Shown one piece after another: positions 6,844-10,211 of a stretch of DNA of 10,211 nucleotides (positions are counted from its first letter, which is position 1; the number at the start of each line of letters is the position of its first letter). The position numbers and the translations under genes were made by a program. Below the pieces are notes generated by a model. That model searched no databases. It had not been told where the DNA came from and worked only from the letters and a program-made list of their open reading frames with translations. Source of the DNA: Oligoflexaceae bacterium (GTDB lineage Bacteria; Bdellovibrionota_B; Oligoflexia; Oligoflexales; Oligoflexaceae). Location of the stretch: positions 1 to 10,211 of the forward strand of contig CANJJY010000146.1 in assembly GCA_947474445.1 (NCBI GenBank), written 5' to 3'.

Positions 6844-7962
6844 ATGGAAAAGCGCGATTATTACGAGGTCCTTGGTATATCCCGAGGTGCTTCCGAACAG
6901 GACATCAAGAAGTCCTACCGTCAGTTGGCGATGCAGTATCACCCTGATCGCAACCCGGGCAATCGAGAGGCTGAGGATAAGTTCAAGGAAGCGGCCGAGG
7001 CCTACGAAGTCCTCGCCGATCCAGAGAAACGTCGTGTCTTCGACACCTACGGTCACGCCGGTCTCTCGGGTCAGGGCTTTTCTGGTTTTTCCGACGTCAA
7101 CGATATCTTCTCTTCGTTCGGTTCGATCTTCGAAGATTTCTTCGGCTTTTCCCAAGCCGGTGGCGGACAGCAGCGCGGTGGTCGCCGGGCTCGCAAGGGT
7201 GCGGACCTGCGCTACGATCTCGTGCTGGAATTTGAAGAAGCCGCATTCGGTGTGGAAAAGCAGATCGAATACGATCGCGATATCAGCTGCGGGACCTGTA
7301 AAGGGGAACGCGCTGAGGCAGGTGGCAAGAAGACTTGTACCACCTGTGGAGGCGTCGGTCAGGTGAGACGGAGCCAAGGCTTTTTCTCGGTGGCGACGGC
7401 TTGTCCCTCCTGTCAGGGCGAAGGGGAAATGATCACCGCTCCGTGTAAAGCCTGTAAGGGCCGCGGTCGGGTCAAAGAAAGCAAAAAAGTCAGCGTAAAA
7501 ATTCCCCCTGGCGTCGATCAGGGCGTGCGCTTGCGCGTGAGTACCGAGGGACAGGGCGGCAGCGGGGGCGGACCTGCGGGCGATCTCTATGTCTTTCTGC
7601 AGGTTAAAGAAAGCGAGCATTTTGAACGCGATGGCTCAGATTTGATCTATGGCGGCCAAATTTCAATGGTTCAGGCAGCGCTGGGTTGCAAGCTCAGCAT
7701 TCCTACTCTCGGGGGCGCCAGCCAACTCGAGATTGAAGTACCGCCCGGTGTTCAGTATGGACATCGCGTCACCGTTGCGGGTGAGGGCATTCCACGACTG
7801 AAGGGTGTCGGTCGAGGCGATTTGATCGTTGAACTCGAAGTCGTCGTTCCGACCAAGTTGAACAAGGAGCAAAAAGAGCTCCTCCTCAAGCTGGCCGAGA
7901 TCTCGGGAGAGAAGGTTCATGGCGGGCCGGGCAACTTTTTTACCAAGCTCTTTGGCGAGTAA
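6844..7962 (+). CDS. dnaJ: Molecular chaperone DnaJ (type I Hsp40)
   Basis: DnaJ is the co-chaperone that delivers unfolded proteins to DnaK and stimulates its ATPase. The protein is 372 aa, near the E. coli 376, with all type I domains. The J domain (about 5-70) has the HPD motif at 33-35. A Gly/Phe-rich linker spans about 72-112. The zinc-binding region (149-208) has four repeats: CGTCKGER (149-156), CTTCGGVG (165-172), CPSCQGEG (187-194) and CKACKGRG (201-208). Two C-terminal substrate-binding domains follow, ending at GNFFTKLFGE. The last glycine of the first CxxCxGxG repeat is replaced by arginine, but all eight cysteines are kept. The Shine-Dalgarno sequence is weak (GGA ten bases upstream). 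Neither dnaK nor grpE is adjacent, so this copy is not in the common grpE-dnaK-dnaJ cluster. It is followed by a strong terminator. Confidence 0.97.
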   Translation: MEKRDYYEVLGISRGASEQDIKKSYRQLAMQYHPDRNPGNREAEDKFKEAAEAYEVLADPEKRRVFDTYGHAGLSGQGFSGFSDVNDIFSSFGSIFEDFFGFSQAGGGQQRGGRRARKGADLRYDLVLEFEEAAFGVEKQIEYDRDISCGTCKGERAEAGGKKTCTTCGGVGQVRRSQGFFSVATACPSCQGEGEMITAPCKACKGRGRVKESKKVSVKIPPGVDQGVRLRVSTEGQGGSGGGPAGDLYVFLQVKESEHFERDGSDLIYGGQISMVQAALGCKLSIPTLGGASQLEIEVPPGVQYGHRVTVAGEGIPRLKGVGRGDLIVELEVVVPTKLNKEQKELLLKLAEISGEKVHGGPGNFFTKLFGE

Positions 7963-7991
7963 AAATCGCAGATGTACCGTGCATTGAAATG

Positions 7992-8019
7992 AAAAAGGGG
8001 CTTCATCAGCCCCTTTTTT
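7992..8019. terminator. Bidirectional Rho-independent terminator
   Basis: A perfect 11-bp inverted repeat, AAAAAGGGGCT (7992-8002) and AGCCCCTTTTT (8008-8018), encloses a 5-base loop. It is followed by T8019 on the plus strand, and the A-run gives a U-tract on the minus strand. It lies 29 bases after the dnaJ stop codon and 23 bases after the stop of the convergent minus-strand gene, so one hairpin can terminate both transcripts. Confidence 0.93.
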
Positions 8020-8042
8020 GCGTCGATTCAAGCCAGGTAGAG

Positions 8043-8738
8043 CTAGATCTGCATCAGGCGCGCATGGACTTTGCGCACCGAGTCCAAGGTGAAAATATCG
8101 AGGTTTTTGACGTTGTAGTGAAACTTGTCGAAACGGCCTTCTTCCTTGGCGTTTTCGAGTTTGCCCTTTTGAGTGACCTTGAGATTTTCCACCTTGTGGA
8201 CGAGGTCGTTGCTCAAATAGAGGGCCATCGTCCCCTTGTCGAAGTGATGCGACATCTGCAGGACGTTATAGAACTTGCGATCGACGTCACAGTTGCGACA
8301 GAATTTCCACTTATGCCGATCGAGTCCTTCGGCGGTGTTTTTCGCCTGGCAGGCCTCGCAGAACGACACGACTCGAAAGTTCTTGGAGACGAGATAGCGA
8401 AAAGCGATCTTGCGACGGAGCGTCTTGTTATTGGCGACGTTAAAATAAAGTTCGTTCTTCAAATCGAAGAGAACTTTGCGGTCTTGGACGCTCTGCAACT
8501 TTTTTGCATGGCTTGTGAGAATAAGCGCGACGAAAAACTTGTAGTTCATGATGCGTTCGTCGCGTTCCATATTGGCGAATACTTCGAGAATCGCCTCATA
8601 ACGGCGGAAAACCTGACTGAAGTCACGATTGCCCGAACGGGCGAGCATGAGGTCTCCGGCCATCATCAAGGGGATTGAGCCCGCCGGAATCTTTTTTTTC
8701 TTGGCTGTTGCTTCTTCGTTGCTCAACGATGACCCCAT
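8043..8738 (-). CDS. Protein of unknown function with four-cysteine zinc ribbon
   Basis: This 231-aa protein is not one I recognise. Residues 11-20 are lysine-rich (KKKKIPAG) and precede a short hydrophobic patch, SIPLMMAGDLML (21-32). The body is charged and probably alpha-helical. The clearest feature is a CxxC-x16-CxxC module (C127, C130, C147, C150; FCEAC and FCRNC) that should bind zinc. The C-terminal third has several Asn/Lys/Asp-rich segments. There is no signal peptide or transmembrane helix, so it is probably cytoplasmic. An in-frame GTG at 8759 would add MFFTRCK. The ATG at 8738 is preferred because a candidate promoter lies just upstream and would leave that GTG almost at the transcript start. 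Neither start has a strong Shine-Dalgarno sequence. The gene is convergent with dnaJ and shares its terminator. Opposing long frames on the other strand are shadows. Confidence 0.75.
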   Translation of the reverse strand: MGSSLSNEEATAKKKKIPAGSIPLMMAGDLMLARSGNRDFSQVFRRYEAILEVFANMERDERIMNYKFFVALILTSHAKKLQSVQDRKVLFDLKNELYFNVANNKTLRRKIAFRYLVSKNFRVVSFCEACQAKNTAEGLDRHKWKFCRNCDVDRKFYNVLQMSHHFDKGTMALYLSNDLVHKVENLKVTQKGKLENAKEEGRFDKFHYNVKNLDIFTLDSVRKVHARLMQI

Positions 8739-8764
8739 CTTGCATCTTGTGAAAAACACCGCCT

Positions 8765-8794
8765 ATCTTATCCGCGTGGCCTGTGTTTTTACAA
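8765..8794 (-). promoter_or_regulatory. Candidate sigma70-type promoter for the zinc-ribbon gene
   Basis: On the minus strand, TTGTAA (8794-8789; consensus TTGACA) and TAAGAT (8770-8765; consensus TATAAT) are separated by 18 bases. Each box matches four of six positions. Transcription would begin about 20 bases before the ATG at 8738. The match is modest and rests on sequence similarity alone. Confidence 0.35.
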
Positions 8795-9268
8795 CAGTTT
8801 TCCCGACCAAGCTGATGAGGCGGCGCGCGCTTTCAAGGGGCTCAAATGCCGGCGCGGCGCTTCTTGCGGCTTGGCCGCTCCGCCAAGACTCGGACCTGCT
8901 GGGCCCAAAGGCGAGGAAAGCGGCCTAGACCGTCATTATATTCCAAAATTCGCTTTCAAATCCCCATGCTTTTTCATCCTGGCTCCGCGAAAGTCGCCAT
9001 GACGGTGAAGGCTAGCCGATTCTTCGCCCACGCGTCGACCTGCGGTCGGCCTATCAAACATTTGCTTCCCCCTCTCAGCAGCCCATAATATAGCCTTGGC
9101 GTCGATGAGAAAGGTGTAATTCGGTATCGGCGGCTCGTCCTTGAAATTACCCATAGGCCGGTATTGATTAAAGCCATCGCCGCAAAGGGCACGAGAGTCC
9201 CGCGCTAACTTCCGAGCGAGCGAAAGCACAAAGAAACATCCACTTTCCATCTAGAAAGCGAGCAGGCT
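8795..9268. other. Intergenic region without a convincing gene
   Basis: This is a gap of about 470 bases between divergent genes. The left part (8820-8935) is very GC-rich and holds small hairpins, for example CTTGGC (8870-8875) with GCCAAG (8882-8887). Two minus-strand frames could be mistaken for genes. One, 104 codons from 9250 to 8936, includes IPNYTFLIDAKAILWAAERG, which faintly resembles the start of a PIN domain but lacks the conserved Asp-Thr-Asn/His pattern and a ribosome binding site. The other, about 35 codons from about 8956 to 8843, is rich in Arg and Lys and ends AERPSRKKRRAGI. Neither has a clear start. They could be remnants of a decayed gene or chance frames. The right end (about 9180-9268) must hold the promoter of the dehydrogenase gene, but I could not identify it. 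Confidence 0.5.
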
Positions 9269-10211
9269 ATGCAATCGGTGAATCCCCATAACGGCCAAGT
9301 CTTGAAAACTTATGAGGAGCATGGACAGGACGCGATTGAGGAGCGCCTCGCTCGCGCTGATCGCGCTTTTCATGCCTGGTCACGCAGTTCGATAGAGAGT
9401 CGCTGTCAGTTGATGCGGCGAGTCGCCAGTGTCTTGCGCGAACAGAAACAAGAGTTCGCCGAGCTCATGGCGCGGGAAATGGGCAAAGTTCTCAAAGAAG
9501 GTCTGGCGGAAATTGAAAAGTGCGCCTGGTGCTGCGATTTCTATGCTGAGGAAGGACCGCGTTTTCTCGCCGATGAAGAGAGTCCTAGCGACGCTTCGCG
9601 CAGCTATATTCGCTACGAACCCCTTGGCGCTGTTCTCGCCGTCATGCCTTGGAATTTTCCCTTCTGGCAGGTGTTCCGCTTTGCAGCGCCCAGTTTGATA
9701 GCGGGTAACGTCGGTGTTCTCAAACATGCCTCGCAAGTCTCCGGCGTCTCGCTGGCGATCGAAGGGATTTTTCGAAAAGCGGGATTTCCTGAACATGTCT
9801 TCACCTCGCTGCTCATTTCGGGAGAAAAAGCCCGTGCCCTCGTGGCCGACCCTCGGATCAAGGCTGTGACTCTCACCGGCAGTACGGTGGCAGGGCAATC
9901 CATAGCATCCGCTGCCGGCCAGCATCTCAAGAAGTCAGTTTTGGAACTCGGCGGTAGCGATGCGTATCTGATTCTCGATGACGCTGATGTGGAGCAAGCT
10001 GCCAGTATCTGTAGTCAGAGCCGCTTGATGAATGCGGGGCAGAGCTGCATCGCGGCCAAACGGTTTATCGTGGCCAAGCCGCTCATGGCCTCGTTTCTGA
10101 CGGCGATGCAAAAGCACTTTGAAGCCGTGCGCTGGGGCGATCCCCTCGATGCAGCTTCGACGATGGGGCCCCTTTCGCGCGTCGAGCTGAGACAAGAGCT
10201 TCATGAGCAGG
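9269..10211 (+). CDS. NAD(P)-dependent succinate-semialdehyde dehydrogenase-type aldehyde dehydrogenase (partial, C-terminus outside window)
   Basis: The first 314 residues are visible, and the frame runs off the right edge; family members are about 455-460 aa. The protein belongs to the aldehyde dehydrogenase superfamily and most resembles the Sad/YneI and GabD1 group. That group oxidises succinate semialdehyde to succinate in 4-aminobutyrate breakdown. Supporting motifs are VNPHNGQVL (4-12), EMGKVLKEGLAEIEKCAW (70-87), RYEPLGAVLAVMPWNFPFWQ (115-134) with N129, GNVGVLKHAS (146-155) with K152, TLTGS (201-205), the general base E226 in LELGGSD (225-231) and the catalytic C260 in NAGQSCIAAKRF (255-266). 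Only a weak Shine-Dalgarno sequence (AGG at 9264-9266) precedes the ATG at 9269, but NPHNG near the N-terminus is where the family begins. Substrate cannot be settled from sequence. No GABA transaminase gene is in view, so the enzyme may serve other aldehydes. Confidence 0.9.
   Translation, partial: MQSVNPHNGQVLKTYEEHGQDAIEERLARADRAFHAWSRSSIESRCQLMRRVASVLREQKQEFAELMAREMGKVLKEGLAEIEKCAWCCDFYAEEGPRFLADEESPSDASRSYIRYEPLGAVLAVMPWNFPFWQVFRFAAPSLIAGNVGVLKHASQVSGVSLAIEGIFRKAGFPEHVFTSLLISGEKARALVADPRIKAVTLTGSTVAGQSIASAAGQHLKKSVLELGGSDAYLILDDADVEQAASICSQSRLMNAGQSCIAAKRFIVAKPLMASFLTAMQKHFEAVRWGDPLDAASTMGPLSRVELRQELHEQ

Noticed and set aside
6652..7620. 322-codon minus-strand frame antisense to panB and dnaJ
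   Set aside because: It mirrors strongly conserved genes on the plus strand and has no recognisable domain; it arises from codon bias.
7989..8678. 229-codon plus-strand frame with alternating acidic and hydrophobic residues
   Set aside because: It starts inside the dnaJ terminator hairpin and is the mirror of the zinc-ribbon gene, which has ordered cysteine pairs and a better context.
8820..8935. Possible structured RNA such as RNase P or SRP RNA, prompted by GAGGAAAG and GC-rich stems
   Set aside because: The longer conserved sequences of either RNA are missing, and the stems are short and do not form a recognised fold.
8936..9250. Possible PIN-domain toxin on the minus strand
   Set aside because: Only one short stretch is faintly PIN-like. 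The conserved acidic pattern is absent, there is no ribosome binding site at 9250, and no antitoxin gene is adjacent.
9380..9925. 181-codon minus-strand frame
   Set aside because: It is antisense to the aldehyde dehydrogenase, whose catalytic motifs are all in the plus-strand frame.

Overview
The window is ordinary bacterial chromosome, densely packed, with moderate-to-high GC. A lipoprotein-type signal peptide suggests a Gram-negative organism. The mix of genes (LepA, a divergent UvrA, PanB, DnaJ, a SabD/GabD1-type aldehyde dehydrogenase and two unrecognised proteins) would suit a delta-proteobacterial or Bdellovibrionota/Oligoflexia-like lineage, but that placement is a guess. I see no insertion sequence, phage gene, CRISPR array, rRNA or tRNA.

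Left part, minus strand (1-2579): the elongation factor gene lepA runs leftward. Downstream on the same strand is a gene cut by the window edge. It encodes a GIY-YIG nuclease related to the N-terminal half of UvrC. A hairpin lies between the two genes and may act as a weak terminator.

Middle part, plus strand (2667-7962): four genes read rightward, diverging from lepA. They are a small probable lipoprotein with two EF-hand-type calcium-binding loops, a full-length but divergent UvrA-family ABC ATPase, panB (pantothenate/CoA synthesis) overlapping the uvrA-like gene by 68 bases, and dnaJ. A strong two-way terminator at 7992-8019 closes the dnaJ end and also serves the convergent gene to its right.

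Right part (8043-10211): a minus-strand gene encodes a protein of unknown function with a four-cysteine zinc ribbon, and it has a candidate promoter. A gap of about 470 bases without a convincing gene follows. The window ends inside a plus-strand gene for an NAD(P)-dependent succinate-semialdehyde dehydrogenase-type enzyme.

The genes do not form one pathway. The most interesting thread is DNA repair: a UvrA-family ATPase with altered normally conserved motifs and a UvrC-like GIY-YIG nuclease sit about 2.5 kb apart on opposite strands. The other points of interest are the EF-hand lipoprotein and the zinc-ribbon protein. I found no clear evidence of a wholly new system.
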